From positions 1 through 45,891 of the forward strand of contig JBCCHB010000138.1 of the NCBI GenBank assembly GCA_039028975.1: a DNA stretch of 45,891 nucleotides, given 5' to 3'. The position numbers and the translations under genes are program-made. Under the pieces are notes generated by a model, which saw nothing but the letters and a program-made list of their open reading frames with translations, searched no databases and was not told where the DNA came from. Below are positions 8,501 through 17,147 of this stretch, piece by piece; within the stretch, counting starts at the first letter, position 1, and each line of letters begins with the position of its first letter. Source of the DNA: JAHBNG01 sp039028975 (GTDB lineage: Bacteria; Chloroflexota; Anaerolineae; Caldilineales; Caldilineaceae).

Positions 8501-10287
8501 CCCTTACCGCCTTCGTAAAAGGGAGCGGTCACAAAAGCATCCATAAATCCATCGCCATTTACATCGCCAGCAGCCCCGGCAAAATAGCCAAAGTCCTCTC
8601 GCCGAGCTTCACCTTCAGCGCTCCATACAGGTTCAGAATCTACACCCGTTGCATTGCCCAAAAAGAGGTAGGCCCCACCACGAGAGCGATTGGCCGTTAG
8701 GGAAGTAGCGAGTAAATCCACATATCCATCCCCGTTGACATCGCCGACCCCACTCGATTGATAGCCAAATAAAGAACCAGCATCCGGGGAAGATAGCTCG
8801 GCAAGAACGCGTATGTTACTTGCCCCACTTGTTGCTGTCTCTTGGGAGCTAGGCATGGCTGATTCATTCGCCATGCCGCTCATCAATCCACCTTCTGAAC
8901 CTTGGAAGAGGTACGCTTTGCCGGCATAGTTTCCTCCTTCCGTGCTGTTAGGGGCACCAATCAGCAGGTCACCAAAGCCATCACCATTGATATCACCTGC
9001 CCCCGTTAAGCCTAGTCCAAAGGCATCACCATCCTCGGTTCCACTTATGGTGCTAGAGGCATTGCTGGGCAGCCCATCTGCACTGCCATAGTAGAGGTAG
9101 ATGGTGCCAGACCCTTCATCCAGGTAGCTTGGTGCGGTGACATTTACAGCCAAATCCATAAAGCCATCACCATTCAGGTCGCCTATACCCGCCAAACCAC
9201 CATCGTAACTACCCGGATCAGATAGAACGATCCGTTGGTCGGCTACCTCACTTAACCCTTCTTCTGTGCCATAGAAGATATACGCCTTGATCGTATCGTC
9301 GATATTGGTAGCACCAACAGCCACATCATCAAAGCCATCACCATTTACATCCCCTAGGCCATCAATGTGCTGAGCATAAATAAAGTCGTATTGCTCGGGA
9401 AGGAGTTGGCCTACTGGTTCAGGCAGAAGTCCCTCTGCACTACCCAAATAGAGATAGGCCACCTCGGCATTGCCGCCACTGACAACCATATCAGCAAAAC
9501 CGTCACCATTCACATCCCCCACACCACTGGCCGCTACGCCAAATCGTCCTGCCTCCTCTGGGCTGTTGGTAGCCAAAGCCGGAAGATCAGACAGTCCATC
9601 GGCACTGCCATGATAGACGTAGATCGCGCCTGGAATCTCATCATCGTAGCTACCTGGTGCTGAGATGACCACATCGCCAAAGCCATCACCATTTACATCG
9701 CCCAAGCCATCTACCGTCTGGCCAAATTGACCCTCACTCACCTCACCAAATACCTGCCACGGCTGGCCTGACTCAAAGCCATCAGCGCTCCCATAGAATA
9801 GACGTACGCTACCCACTGATTCAGCTTCGTCAACATCCGTAAACATATCACCCATGATCATGTCATCAAAGCCATCCCCGTTGACATCTCCAGCAGAGGC
9901 AATAGACTTGGGGTAAAACGAACCACTGGGGCCAACTTGAACACCTGTGAGATTGGGCGTGGGGGCAAGGCCGCTTTCTGAGCCGAGATAGATGAGAAAA
10001 TCATCAAATAGCAGAACAACAATATCGTCAAAGCCGTCGCGATTTACATCACCAATACTTCCCAAAACTTCACCGACGCTATCAGAACGTTCTCCTGTAT
10101 GGGTCCATGTTGGTGAAACGGTTGGTTCGGATTGAAAGAGAGGCGCGGCAGAGGCAGTCAACGATAAGCCAGAAACGATTCCCAACAGTGAAATAGAGAG
10201 AATGAAAGAAAAAATTAAGACAAAGAGAGAGAGAGAACGAGCAGTCAGAACCACTCTGGTCAAACAACGTAAGATACAGTAGGGCAT
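5524..10287 (-). CDS. giant secreted FG-GAP repeat protein with C-terminal TPR domain
   Basis: A 1587-residue exported protein. A hydrophobic segment (about residues 18-50, ending TASA-A) is a signal peptide or anchor. It carries 21 FG-GAP/integrin-alpha type repeats, recognisable by GD(V/I/L)NGDG(F/Y)xD calcium loops from about residue 75 to 1345. Fourteen precede a Thr/Ser/Glu-rich linker (about 906-930) and seven follow it, fitting two plus one seven-bladed beta propellers. An acidic Glu/Thr/Asp-rich stretch (about 1382-1429) leads to roughly four TPR units (about 1435-1587) with the usual ALxxFxxAIExDP pattern. Such propellers bind calcium and act in surface adhesion or recognition; TPRs bind other proteins. 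The FG-GAP and TPR combination on one polypeptide is unusual because TPRs are commonly intracellular. GGAG sits just upstream of the ATG, and a strong promoter lies at 10375-10403. Confidence 0.85.
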   Translation of the reverse strand: MPYCILRCLTRVVLTARSLSLFVLIFSFILSISLLGIVSGLSLTASAAPLFQSEPTVSPTWTHTGERSDSVGEVLGSIGDVNRDGFDDIVVLLFDDFLIYLGSESGLAPTPNLTGVQVGPSGSFYPKSIASAGDVNGDGFDDMIMGDMFTDVDEAESVGSVRLFYGSADGFESGQPWQVFGEVSEGQFGQTVDGLGDVNGDGFGDVVISAPGSYDDEIPGAIYVYHGSADGLSDLPALATNSPEEAGRFGVAASGVGDVNGDGFADMVVSGGNAEVAYLYLGSAEGLLPEPVGQLLPEQYDFIYAQHIDGLGDVNGDGFDDVAVGATNIDDTIKAYIFYGTEEGLSEVADQRIVLSDPGSYDGGLAGIGDLNGDGFMDLAVNVTAPSYLDEGSGTIYLYYGSADGLPSNASSTISGTEDGDAFGLGLTGAGDINGDGFGDLLIGAPNSTEGGNYAGKAYLFQGSEGGLMSGMANESAMPSSQETATSGASNIRVLAELSSPDAGSLFGYQSSGVGDVNGDGYVDLLATSLTANRSRGGAYLFLGNATGVDSEPVWSAEGEARREDFGYFAGAAGDVNGDGFMDAFVTAPFYEGGKGKVYVYYGSDEGLSAAAQWWFIGADEDSVAGSMAAGVGDINGDGYDDFALTYQRTTEDNEFINQMVLYYGSDVGLTSEAGFVTVEDRDLGAYVAPAGDVNGDGFADLIIAPSLDNQVPGSIAILQGSEDGLVGTIVFSGQGENNGDFYGYDALGIGDVDGDGFDDLLVSAPGMEDATGTVYLHFGSEDGLDSEPGWQATGTQSGIWLGASLAGLGDINGDGLADFAIAEAEDSEGPTFVHIYAGSAELSESGVSDAIFVHEVELLEPYDWDMRINPVGDLNQDGLDDYLIAEPGYPDGQEDGRITIFGMEAKPVEEATSESSNETTSETTSETTSESVAAINDTFSSSGWIPTRQQTAGQGEPGEAYGWQTVIIEDVNGDGYDELAVASFGNPELEMSGRLVVHYGSNEGISTTPDWEVGPAEWPTVEDADGQSVADLSAFSVASVGDVNGDGFNDMAVAIVSTESDASRILVYHGGADGLALASDWDVDSENPFEEVTGVRLVGVGDVNGDGLADLGIISIPFSGEGAGRFTIYHGGNEGLDLEPSLSRTIPLSGDFMMDLSAAGDLNGDGFGDILISLPLTEVEDASQLNALVGTPDGIDPVPVWEGNSEVEGASLGMRVTGLGDVDGNGSPDFATTEISDESGHIVIYLNRDELEEQVISADADQFLGMALSGIGDVNGDGYNDMLTAMANQDEEVLVWQIYPGSPDGISSTPLYQYALDVGDPFYTFFQDFGVGDLNGDGYDDVAIADFDFGAIQEGEDVVTSILVFYGGELTAEAAPERKTIGQLIEETADETTEENDVETSDKATDEADDETTDEASEETNEETATDRDAEDPSALAESYWEIGTELLLSGAYDDALIQFDLAIEADPTYALGHNGRGRVFLVQERYDEALTNFNNAIEADETFWQAYYNRGTVNYIQESYDEALADLNEVIGLIPDYADTYYWRGFTYLGLEDIESAVTDFETLLERDPESAFKEEVESVLLQLK

Positions 10288-10374
10288 AAATTACTCCTAG
10301 ATAAAATGAAGGAAAGTCTGGATTCCGATTGAGACAACGGTGGTTTGGGTAGGATGAGGAATCCTCTTATGCTC

Positions 10375-10403
10375 ATTGTATGATCCTAACTTAAAGATGT
10401 CAA
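10375..10403 (-). promoter_or_regulatory. sigma70-type promoter of the FG-GAP gene
   Basis: On the minus strand TTGACA (10403-10398) and TACAAT (10380-10375) are separated by 17 bp, predicting a start near 10368 and an 80-nt leader to the ATG at 10287. The near-consensus match makes this a good call by sequence alone. Confidence 0.65.
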
Positions 10404-10452
10404 CAGAGCTACTGTGACAACTTTACCATAATTTGTCGGTCATGCTTAAAAA

Positions 10453-10481
10453 TTGTCAGAGGAAATCGATCCTGTTATACT
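10453..10481 (+). promoter_or_regulatory. extended -10 promoter toward the DEAD-box helicase gene
   Basis: TTGTCA at 10453-10458, a 17-bp spacer and TATACT at 10476-10481 with TG at 10473-10474 form an extended -10 promoter. It leaves a leader of about 255 nt before the GTG start. Long leaders are common for helicase genes with post-transcriptional control, but no defined structure was identified apart from a short CTCATT/AATGAG hairpin near 10700. Confidence 0.5.
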
Positions 10482-10744
10482 TATCCTTAAGATTTCGTCA
10501 GCCAATGTTTTGTTTGTAATTGGTAAAGCAGATTCAGGCGAAACTTGAGCTAAGCATTTCATATCCTTGGCTCACTTGATGAGCGGTTATATGGGCAGTT
10601 GCGATAAAGTGATACCACTACCTGAGAGAAGAAAGGTTACTTTAGGCGGAACCTGAGTATATCTGTATAAACCGTTCGCAGACACAACCCTATTATGCTC
10701 ATTCCAACAATGAGTGAATGTACTGAGTCAAGGAGTACTCTTTA

Positions 10745-12655
10745 GTGAAATTCGAAGATTTATCTCTCGACGCGCGCATTCTTGCGGGCGTCCGTTCTGC
10801 TGGTTTTGAAACCCCCACCCCTATTCAGGAGCAGGCGATTCCCCAAATTCTTGAAGGCAAAGACGTTCTTGGATTAGCCCAAACCGGCACTGGGAAGACG
10901 GCAGCCTTCATGTTACCCATTCTAAACCGATTAACCCAAGGGCCACTACGCCGAGTCCGGGCACTCGTTGTGGCACCCACTAGAGAACTTGCCGAGCAGA
11001 TCCATGAGACAACGGTTGAATTAGGAAAAAAGACCAAGATCCGCAGCGCATCTATCTATGGCGGTGTTGGTAAAGGCCCTCAAATTAGCGCAATACGGCA
11101 AGGGACGGAAGTTATTGTGGCTTGTCCCGGCCGTCTACTAGACCACATCAACGAAGGCAACATTAACCTCTCTCATTTGGAAGTGCTCGTGCTGGATGAA
11201 GCCGATCGAATGTTTGATATGGGCTTTCTACCCGACATTCGCCGCTTACTGAGTCATTTACCCAAAAAACGACAGAATCTCTTCTTCTCGGCCACCATGC
11301 CGAAAGATATCCGCAAATTGGCCGACGATGTTCTTCATCATCCAGTGACCGTCCAGATTGGTATGATTGCGCCAGCCAAGACTGTTAGCCATGCCCTCTA
11401 TCCGGTGCCCCAAAACCGAAAGAAGGGTCTTTTATTTAGCCTCCTAAAGCAAGCTGCAATAGAGAAGGTGCTCATCTTCACCCGTACCAAGCGGCGTGCC
11501 CGGTTCCTGGCGCGAGATTTGGAAAAGCGAGGATACAAAGCATCAGCACTTCAGGGCAATATGGCCCAGAATCGTCGGCAAGAGGCCATCAACGGATTTC
11601 GGGGAAGCAAGTACGATATTCTTGTGGCAACAGATATTGCGGCAAGGGGCATAGATGTGGCCGAGATCTCTCACGTCATCAACTTTGACATGCCCGATAC
11701 AGTCGATGCCTATACCCATCGTATTGGGCGAACGGGTCGCGCCCAGCAAGTCGGCGAGGCCCTAACCTTCATGGTCCACGATGATGAAAGCATGGTGCGC
11801 GACATCGAGAAGCTACTGGGGAAGAAGATCGAACGCCGCCGTATGGAGAGTTTTGACTATAATAGCAGTAATATGGGAGAACCTCCATCAGAACCCGGCC
11901 GCTCAAGACAAGAATCCAGTAGCCGCCCAGGTCAGCATCGTCAGAACAGAAATGGAGAAGGACAAAGCACCCGCAGCCGCTCTAGAAACGGTTCACACGA
12001 CTCCAAACGCCAAGGCGAGAAGTCCCAAGAGTCCAGACAAAGAAACTCGGGCCACCAGGGCAACAGGCGACAAGATTCTAGACGGCAAGATTCCAGACAA
12101 CAGGAATCCAGACGTTCAAACGCTCGGCGACACAACTCAAGACAGCAAGATTCTAGGCAAAAAGGGAATGGCTCGTACCACGAGTCAAACAATGGATCAT
12201 CCCATGCCCATGAGCCATCAACTACTCTAGGAAAGAGGAGATATAGTCGGTCGCCCCGGTCAGCGTCCCCCGATCATGAGCACGCCACCAGCCGAGATCG
12301 CTTGCGCGGACAGCGTAGGAATGGAAGCAACAGGAATGAGGACAGCCAAGACAGCCAACAGCAGGTTGACCCTCGGGGCAGCCGTCAGCGAGCAAATCGG
12401 AAGGGAAACCAGGTCGATCAGAACGTTCACTCTCTGGAACAAGGAAAAGAGACCGATTTTGAGCGCACAGACGCTCATTCCAGCTCCCCTGTAGAAGACA
12501 TCCACCAATCTGAGCAAGCAACTATTCCGTCAAATGGGAGAAGCCCACAGCAGGTTAGGTCAAATGCTACCGGCCCAAATGCCAAGAAAGCAGAAGAGGC
12601 TCAAGGGAGCAAAAAACGCGTGCGCCTCCCTCGAAAACGGGCAAAGAAGAAGTAG
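10745..12655 (+). CDS. DEAD-box ATP-dependent RNA helicase (RhlE-like) with long low-complexity tail
   Basis: A 636-residue cytoplasmic helicase. All core motifs are visible in order: Q motif (FETPTPIQEQAIP), I (AQTGTGKT), Ia (PTRELAEQ), Ib (CPGRLLD), II (DEAD), III (SAT), IV (LIFTRTK), V (ATDIAARGIDV) and VI (HRIGRTGRA). The core ends near residue 375. About 260 residues of disordered Arg/Ser/Gln/Asp-rich tail follow, with tandem RRQDSR/RQQESR-type units and a lysine/arginine-rich end (KKRVRLPRKRAKKK). The tail probably binds RNA nonspecifically and may promote condensates; it is much longer than in typical RhlE. Translation starts at GTG 10745, nine bases after AAGGAG. Likely roles are ribosome assembly, mRNA unwinding or cold adaptation, inferred from the family. 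Confidence 0.92.
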   Translation: MKFEDLSLDARILAGVRSAGFETPTPIQEQAIPQILEGKDVLGLAQTGTGKTAAFMLPILNRLTQGPLRRVRALVVAPTRELAEQIHETTVELGKKTKIRSASIYGGVGKGPQISAIRQGTEVIVACPGRLLDHINEGNINLSHLEVLVLDEADRMFDMGFLPDIRRLLSHLPKKRQNLFFSATMPKDIRKLADDVLHHPVTVQIGMIAPAKTVSHALYPVPQNRKKGLLFSLLKQAAIEKVLIFTRTKRRARFLARDLEKRGYKASALQGNMAQNRRQEAINGFRGSKYDILVATDIAARGIDVAEISHVINFDMPDTVDAYTHRIGRTGRAQQVGEALTFMVHDDESMVRDIEKLLGKKIERRRMESFDYNSSNMGEPPSEPGRSRQESSSRPGQHRQNRNGEGQSTRSRSRNGSHDSKRQGEKSQESRQRNSGHQGNRRQDSRRQDSRQQESRRSNARRHNSRQQDSRQKGNGSYHESNNGSSHAHEPSTTLGKRRYSRSPRSASPDHEHATSRDRLRGQRRNGSNRNEDSQDSQQQVDPRGSRQRANRKGNQVDQNVHSLEQGKETDFERTDAHSSSPVEDIHQSEQATIPSNGRSPQQVRSNATGPNAKKAEEAQGSKKRVRLPRKRAKKK

Positions 12656-12673
12656 TTCATTTCACCATTGTCA

Positions 12674-12792
12674 GTAGACCGCAACCAGAAAGTTAGATGT
12701 CATTCTGAGGAGCGTGCGACGAAGAATCTTCTTCCTAGAGCACTACGAACTGAGATTCTTCGCTTCGCTCAAAATGACATATTGCGGTCTAC
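12674..12792. repeat. 119-bp imperfect palindrome (REP-like element)
   Basis: The outer arms GTAGACCGCAA (12674-12684) and TTGCGGTCTAC (12782-12792) match perfectly. Inner arms ATGTCATTCTGAG (12697-12709) and CTCAAAATGACAT (12768-12780) match with one exception, and GAAGAATCT/AGATTCTTC pairs follow inward. It resembles widely dispersed intergenic palindromes and may end helicase transcription. It abuts the start of the next gene, which has no ribosome-binding site. Confidence 0.6.
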
Positions 12793-12807
12793 GATTGTTA
12801 ATCGACT

Positions 12808-13296
12808 ATGATCTACAAAATGCATCGGCAGCTTGCCAAGGGGGAGGCTGCCGAAACCCTCCTCGACGGTCACTTCTCTGACCGATTCAAAATCAGGCCC
12901 GCCACACGAGAAGAGCAGCGGCTTGGCATTGACCGCTACTTTACCCAATTCACTACCGGGAAAACGTATACCATCGAGTACAAGACCGACTGGACAGCCA
13001 GCCGAACGGGCAATGCGTTTGTGGAAACAGTCTCGGTAGACACAATGAACATTCCCGGATGGATCTACACCTCTCAGGCGGAGTGGCTCATTTACTATGT
13101 ACCAGGCCGACAGGTCATCTATATCGGTCGATTATCTGCGCTACAAGAGATGATTGAGGAGTGGGTTGAGCGCTTCGGCCCAGAAAAAGCAATCCCCAAT
13201 GACGGATACTTCACCCAGGGCATTCTGGTTCCGTTGGAGGAATTTGGGCGGCAAGCGGTCAAGATAGAGACGCTCAATGCAATTCCGCAATACTGA
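12808..13296 (+). CDS. small PD-(D/E)XK-like putative nuclease
   Basis: A 162-residue protein without a name I recognise. The pattern E13 (KGEAAE), D42 (LGIDRYF), then E57-Y-K59 on a predicted strand (YTIEYKTD) followed by TGNAFVE matches the PD-(D/E)XK endonuclease fold of small resolvase-like or phage-like proteins. No DNA-binding or partner domain is attached. The ATG at 12808 has no Shine-Dalgarno sequence; an ATG at 12820 is an alternative. The gene begins only 15 bp after the 119-bp palindrome and its 3' end overlaps the convergent antiporter gene by 23 bp. The nuclease fold is inferred from the motif. Confidence 0.6.
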   Translation: MIYKMHRQLAKGEAAETLLDGHFSDRFKIRPATREEQRLGIDRYFTQFTTGKTYTIEYKTDWTASRTGNAFVETVSVDTMNIPGWIYTSQAEWLIYYVPGRQVIYIGRLSALQEMIEEWVERFGPEKAIPNDGYFTQGILVPLEEFGRQAVKIETLNAIPQY

Positions 13297-15121
13297 CTGC
13301 CTGAGCTTGAGCTTGGGTAGTCTCTGTATCCTTTCCATTCTCTATTGGGTCGGCATCAAAGAGAAGGCTAATGAGCGTCCATCCTGGCTCTGGACTGATG
13401 GGCGTATTGATGGTGCAGACTGTTACCTGTTTGCCTTGGATCAACATAAGTGGCACAAATTTGTCCTGATAACGCTCTAAGAATTCTGCATAGCCAAATG
13501 TGTCAGTGAGGGATGTCTTCTTGATGATCGCCCCCCGGTCGATCATGCCATGAAGGTAAGTGTAGGTGGCTTCTTCAGTTGCCATGCGCCTACCGACTTG
13601 GGATGAGCTTAAGGATTGACCCCGAAAACTTGCTTGTGGCATCAACTGAAAGACGGATGAAGAGCCGAATTCCTCACGCAGGTGCTGGCAGGCTAATGCG
13701 TTAGCTTCATCATTCCGAGTCATAGCCAGTAAACGCCCGATGCCGCCCAAATCTAGGCTGCTTTCTACATACTCAGAGAGCAAGTTCCCATGGGTAACCT
13801 GGAGTCCATCCATGCGGGCGCTGGATACTCGCTCCCAGTTGGTATCCACCATTCGCACAATAAAGCCTTCATCGTGTAGAACCTTTCCCAGCATACGGGC
13901 AATTTGGTTGCAGCCCAAAATGAGAAACCCTTGGGGATCCGCCTCGCGAACGCCTAACCGCTCAGCAACCCATTTGGCTGTACTGCCCTGAAGAACCACA
14001 GTACCTACAATGACCAGAAGGGTCAAGGGGGCAACAACACCAGCCTCTGTAAAGCCCTCTTTCACCAGCTCAAAAGCAAAGAGCGATGAGATGGCCGCAG
14101 CTACAATGCCCCGAGGCGCAATCCAAGAAAGAAAAAGTCGCTCATTTCGGCTAAGTGTACTCCCTATCGCACTCAACTGGATTCCAATCGGGCGCAAAAC
14201 CAGAATCACGACCGCCAACAGAAGAATACTGCGCCAATTCAGAACTGCCAAATCCTCCACGCTGGTATTGGCGGCGAGCAGGATAAATAGAGTGGAGATA
14301 AGAAGCACGCTCAGCTTTTCATTAAAGAACCAGATCTCCCGCAGCTCTTTTATATGGACATTGGCCAAATAGACGCCCATAACCGTTACGGCCAGCAGGC
14401 CCGATTCAGGTGCAATGCTATTGGATAGAGCAAAAACGGAAATAACCACGGCCAGAATCGTCACATCTCTCAGGTAATCTGGAATTAGAAACTCCTTCAA
14501 TCCGTAAGAAATACCAAATCCGCTCAATAGCCCCAATCCGGCACCCACCGCCACAATCTGAGCAAAGACAAGCACCGTATTCTGGGGCGTCAGATCAGCC
14601 ACAATATATTCAAAGACCAGTACAGCAATGCTAGCCCCAATGGGATCGATGATGATCCCTTCCCACTTGAGAATCGAGGCAATCTGGTGGGTTGGTCGAA
14701 CATTCCGTAGCAGTGGGGCGATCACCGTCGGCCCCGTGACGATAATGAGTGCGCCAAAGAGTAGCGAAGTCTCCCAACTGGTACCTAGAATGAGTCGGGC
14801 AGCCAATGCACCACCAAACCAAGTCACCAATGTACCCACAATCAACAAGTTGCGTACGGTTGCGGCAACGGTCCGTAGCTCACTCCAGTTGAGGGTTAGG
14901 GAGCCTTCAAAGAGAATGATGGCAACTGCAAAAGAGATGATAGGAAAGAACAGTGCGCCTAACGTCTCCTGAGGATGTAAAATGTGTAGGACAGGGCCAA
15001 AAATGAAGCCAGTGATAAGAAGCGGCAAGATTGCGGGAATCTTGACACGCCAAGCAAGCCATTGGCAAAAGATACCGGCAGCAATGACGCTTGCCATAAT
15101 GATCGGTTCGTTGTGTTCCAT
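13274..15121 (-). CDS. CPA1-type sodium/proton antiporter with C-terminal RCK/TrkA-N domain
   Basis: A 615-residue inner-membrane transporter exchanging Na+ or K+ for protons. The first roughly 390 residues contain about twelve hydrophobic helices, including ITGFIFGPVLHIL, FEGSLTLNW, the TGPTVIAPLLR segment and WEGIIIDPIGA with its conserved acid, typical of NhaP-like exchangers. Residues about 400-500 form a TrkA-N/RCK-like nucleotide-binding fold (GFLILGCNQIARMLGKVL, then VRMVDTN, VTHGNLL), where the glycine-rich loop is degenerate (GCNQIA). The remaining C-terminus is a soluble regulatory region. No clear ribosome-binding site precedes the ATG at 15121; another in-frame ATG lies eight codons downstream. 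Probable function is pH or ion homeostasis. Confidence 0.85.
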   Translation of the reverse strand: MEHNEPIIMASVIAAGIFCQWLAWRVKIPAILPLLITGFIFGPVLHILHPQETLGALFFPIISFAVAIILFEGSLTLNWSELRTVAATVRNLLIVGTLVTWFGGALAARLILGTSWETSLLFGALIIVTGPTVIAPLLRNVRPTHQIASILKWEGIIIDPIGASIAVLVFEYIVADLTPQNTVLVFAQIVAVGAGLGLLSGFGISYGLKEFLIPDYLRDVTILAVVISVFALSNSIAPESGLLAVTVMGVYLANVHIKELREIWFFNEKLSVLLISTLFILLAANTSVEDLAVLNWRSILLLAVVILVLRPIGIQLSAIGSTLSRNERLFLSWIAPRGIVAAAISSLFAFELVKEGFTEAGVVAPLTLLVIVGTVVLQGSTAKWVAERLGVREADPQGFLILGCNQIARMLGKVLHDEGFIVRMVDTNWERVSSARMDGLQVTHGNLLSEYVESSLDLGGIGRLLAMTRNDEANALACQHLREEFGSSSVFQLMPQASFRGQSLSSSQVGRRMATEEATYTYLHGMIDRGAIIKKTSLTDTFGYAEFLERYQDKFVPLMLIQGKQVTVCTINTPISPEPGWTLISLLFDADPIENGKDTETTQAQAQAVSIAELH

Positions 15122-15694
15122 AGAGTTATTAGAAGTACTTTTGTGGTCTTAAGGAATAATGTATATGCTATTTTACTTCGGAAGCATTTGCAGTTGCGAA
15201 AAGCGTTGGCCACCACATACTTGTCAGACTAACTTTTGAGATGGCTCTGTTGGCCTTTGAGCCGTTTATTTTCTTCAATCAGTTCTGCCGTCTGCTTGCG
15301 GAAACCAAAGCGCGGGTCGGGTTGATGTTGGGTAATCTCTTCCTCAAATCGATTGCGTAGAATCAGGTTCAAGGTGCCATCCTGTAGATTAGATGTTTTC
15401 AATCTCAAGATAAATTTTATCACACTCTTACTTCCCAACAAATCCACAGAGAGGTGGCCAAAGAACAATTAGGGGCTCGGCTCTTAGGTGACACGGGTTG
15501 ATGGTCGGCCAGAGGTGTAAAGTGTAAAAGTCATATTTGGTAAGAGGTGGTACAAATTGGGTACTCAAGAAGGGACTAGAGTCCCTATACAAGCAGGTAC
15601 CAATCTGATATAGTGGAGTTACCTTTCACATTGCGCAATGGGAATCGGGTGTTTGTCTAAACTTGACCAATAGAGTTGTATAGCAGGAGGACAA
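15122..15694. other. gene-poor intergenic region
   Basis: About 570 bases with no well-supported gene. A minus-strand frame at 15229-15468 (79 codons, TTG start, no ribosome-binding site) encodes a charged peptide ending IEENKRLKGQQSHLKS and could be a gene remnant, but I recognise no family. A perfect-armed hairpin GGGACT-AG-AGTCCC lies at 15572-15585. The region presumably also carries the promoter of the gene at 15695. Confidence 0.35.
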
Positions 15695-16522
15695 ATGATA
15701 AAGCAAAAACTTTGGTATATTTTGAGTGGTGTGTTGATTGCCTTTCTCAGCATAGGGATGGGAATATATATGCTTAACCCAGCACTAGCAGATGATATCT
15801 TCATTCCCTTTACAACGGGCGTTGAGCCAGCAGTGGATAGTGCTGATGTAGTTGAGAGTGAAGAGAGTGCGCTCTCCACTGCGAGAGAACCTGAACAATC
15901 CTATCCCGCACCCGAAGCGCGTGCCACAGAGATTCCTCTAACACCGCCGGGAGAGGGGTACGTGCGCATGTATGAAGTGACGGCAGTTCCCACTGAGTAT
16001 ATGGAGACTGTCGGTATGATATGGGTCGACCCAGAGACAATCGTCTTTATTGGTGAGACGACCGCGGAGCCAGCCCCCACCATGGACCCAGCCCAATTTC
16101 AGCGCGACGTTGTCGAGATGCTCGAAAATGCCCCGCCAGCAGAAAGCGGATATTACTCGGGCCCTGAAACGGCTGGCAAGACCCTGGTTATCAATGGCCA
16201 AGAGATAACCCTGCCTTCAAATACCTATGTATCAGCCTACACTGTTGCGGGAACGTGTCTAATTCTTCCAGACAGCGTTCTGGATGACCCCCATCGCTGC
16301 GGAGAACTTCCGATCTATACATTACAGCAAGGAGAAAATCGGGTCCATGTTGAACAAAATTCCGGCAAAATCAGCTACGATGGTCGTCAGAATGCCGAAG
16401 AGCTTCAGAGCAGCCAGAAAGCGTTTCAGTGGTTGGAAGAAGAGCTGACCGACAGCACCATTCTTATCAGACATGGCAACGGAAAATATGATATCAAACG
16501 TCTGGGGAGAGATGATGAATAA
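15695..16522 (+). CDS. membrane-anchored or secreted protein of unknown function
   Basis: A 275-residue protein with no family I recognise. The N-terminus MIKQKLWYILSGVLIAFLSI is a signal peptide or anchor (about residues 5-32, then ALADD). A Pro/Glu/Ala-rich low-complexity stretch (about 40-90) follows, then a compact part with a Cys pair around TCLILPD and HRCGELPIY and a charged end. Excellent AGGAGG spacing supports the start. It faces the convergent HTH/lectin-like regulator, and secreted amidase and anchored NTF2-like genes lie further on, so an envelope role is plausible but unproven. Confidence 0.7.
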   Translation: MIKQKLWYILSGVLIAFLSIGMGIYMLNPALADDIFIPFTTGVEPAVDSADVVESEESALSTAREPEQSYPAPEARATEIPLTPPGEGYVRMYEVTAVPTEYMETVGMIWVDPETIVFIGETTAEPAPTMDPAQFQRDVVEMLENAPPAESGYYSGPETAGKTLVINGQEITLPSNTYVSAYTVAGTCLILPDSVLDDPHRCGELPIYTLQQGENRVHVEQNSGKISYDGRQNAEELQSSQKAFQWLEEELTDSTILIRHGNGKYDIKRLGRDDE

Positions 16523-16647
16523 GATGCGGCCATAGTCATCGTTGCGTCCAAGAAGAAACCTATATAGTGCAAAGTTGCACTATCTCAGTTTCTGGACCAA
16601 GGGATGACCAACGCCCGTTAATCACTCTATACTGGGGATATTCCTAC

Positions 16648-17082
16648 CTAAATGTTCCTGGTATAAACCTTAAAGTCTCTAAACCCACAGATAACCTGCT
16701 GCTGACAACCGGCAACGATACCCACATCCAAGCGGGCGCTGGGCAGACGGTCAATCTGATGATGTCCCACAAAAGCATCATTGATGTAGAACCAGTGCTG
16801 ATCATAGATGGCCAGAATCGCTAGTTTGTTGGCAGCCTCTTTGCGGATGGATGGCGCAGGTGCCTGACGAATGAAGACGGTTGCATTATCACCGCCATCT
16901 TCTGTCTGCACAACCGAGAATTTGCCCATCTTTTCTCGCACTCGGAAGAGGGCATAACGTTCATCATTACATAGTTCAAATAGAATCCCGTATCCATCAT
17001 CCTCAGTGTTACCCTGCAGCATCTCCACCTCTAGCGTCACATAATAGACAGGCGGCGCAAAGCAGTTTGAATCCCCACCCAT
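16648..17082 (-). CDS. C-terminal concanavalin-like half of a frameshifted HTH regulator
   Basis: This 144-codon frame is the distal part of the gene that begins at 17600. Reading the minus strand with one extra A in the A7 run at 17171-17165 makes the frame continuous from the HTH half through NGICHLTRQIEGGQYLL into MGGDSN at 17082. The sequence (FDETF...W, then EGGQYLLTL, YVTLEVEML, YGILFEL, ALFRV, KLAILAIYDQHWFYIN, FRDFKVYTRN) has the beta-sandwich pattern of LamG/3-keto-disaccharide hydrolase-like domains that bind or process glycans. No ribosome-binding site precedes 17082, so separate translation is unlikely. Confidence 0.7.
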   Translation of the reverse strand: MGGDSNCFAPPVYYVTLEVEMLQGNTEDDGYGILFELCNDERYALFRVREKMGKFSVVQTEDGGDNATVFIRQAPAPSIRKEAANKLAILAIYDQHWFYINDAFVGHHQIDRLPSARLDVGIVAGCQQQVICGFRDFKVYTRNI

Positions 17083-17147
17083 AAAGACATCTTCATGGTA
17101 TTGATTTTGTAGCGTCAGCAGATACTGACCCCCTTCAATTTGGCGCG

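Noticed and set aside
15229..15468. Minus-strand 79-codon frame
   Set aside because: TTG start, no ribosome-binding site and no recognised family; described only as a possible remnant within the intergenic region.
16567..16824. Plus-strand frame of 85 codons
   Set aside because: It runs antisense to the lectin-like half of the HTH regulator, which has clear family patterns; no ribosome-binding site.
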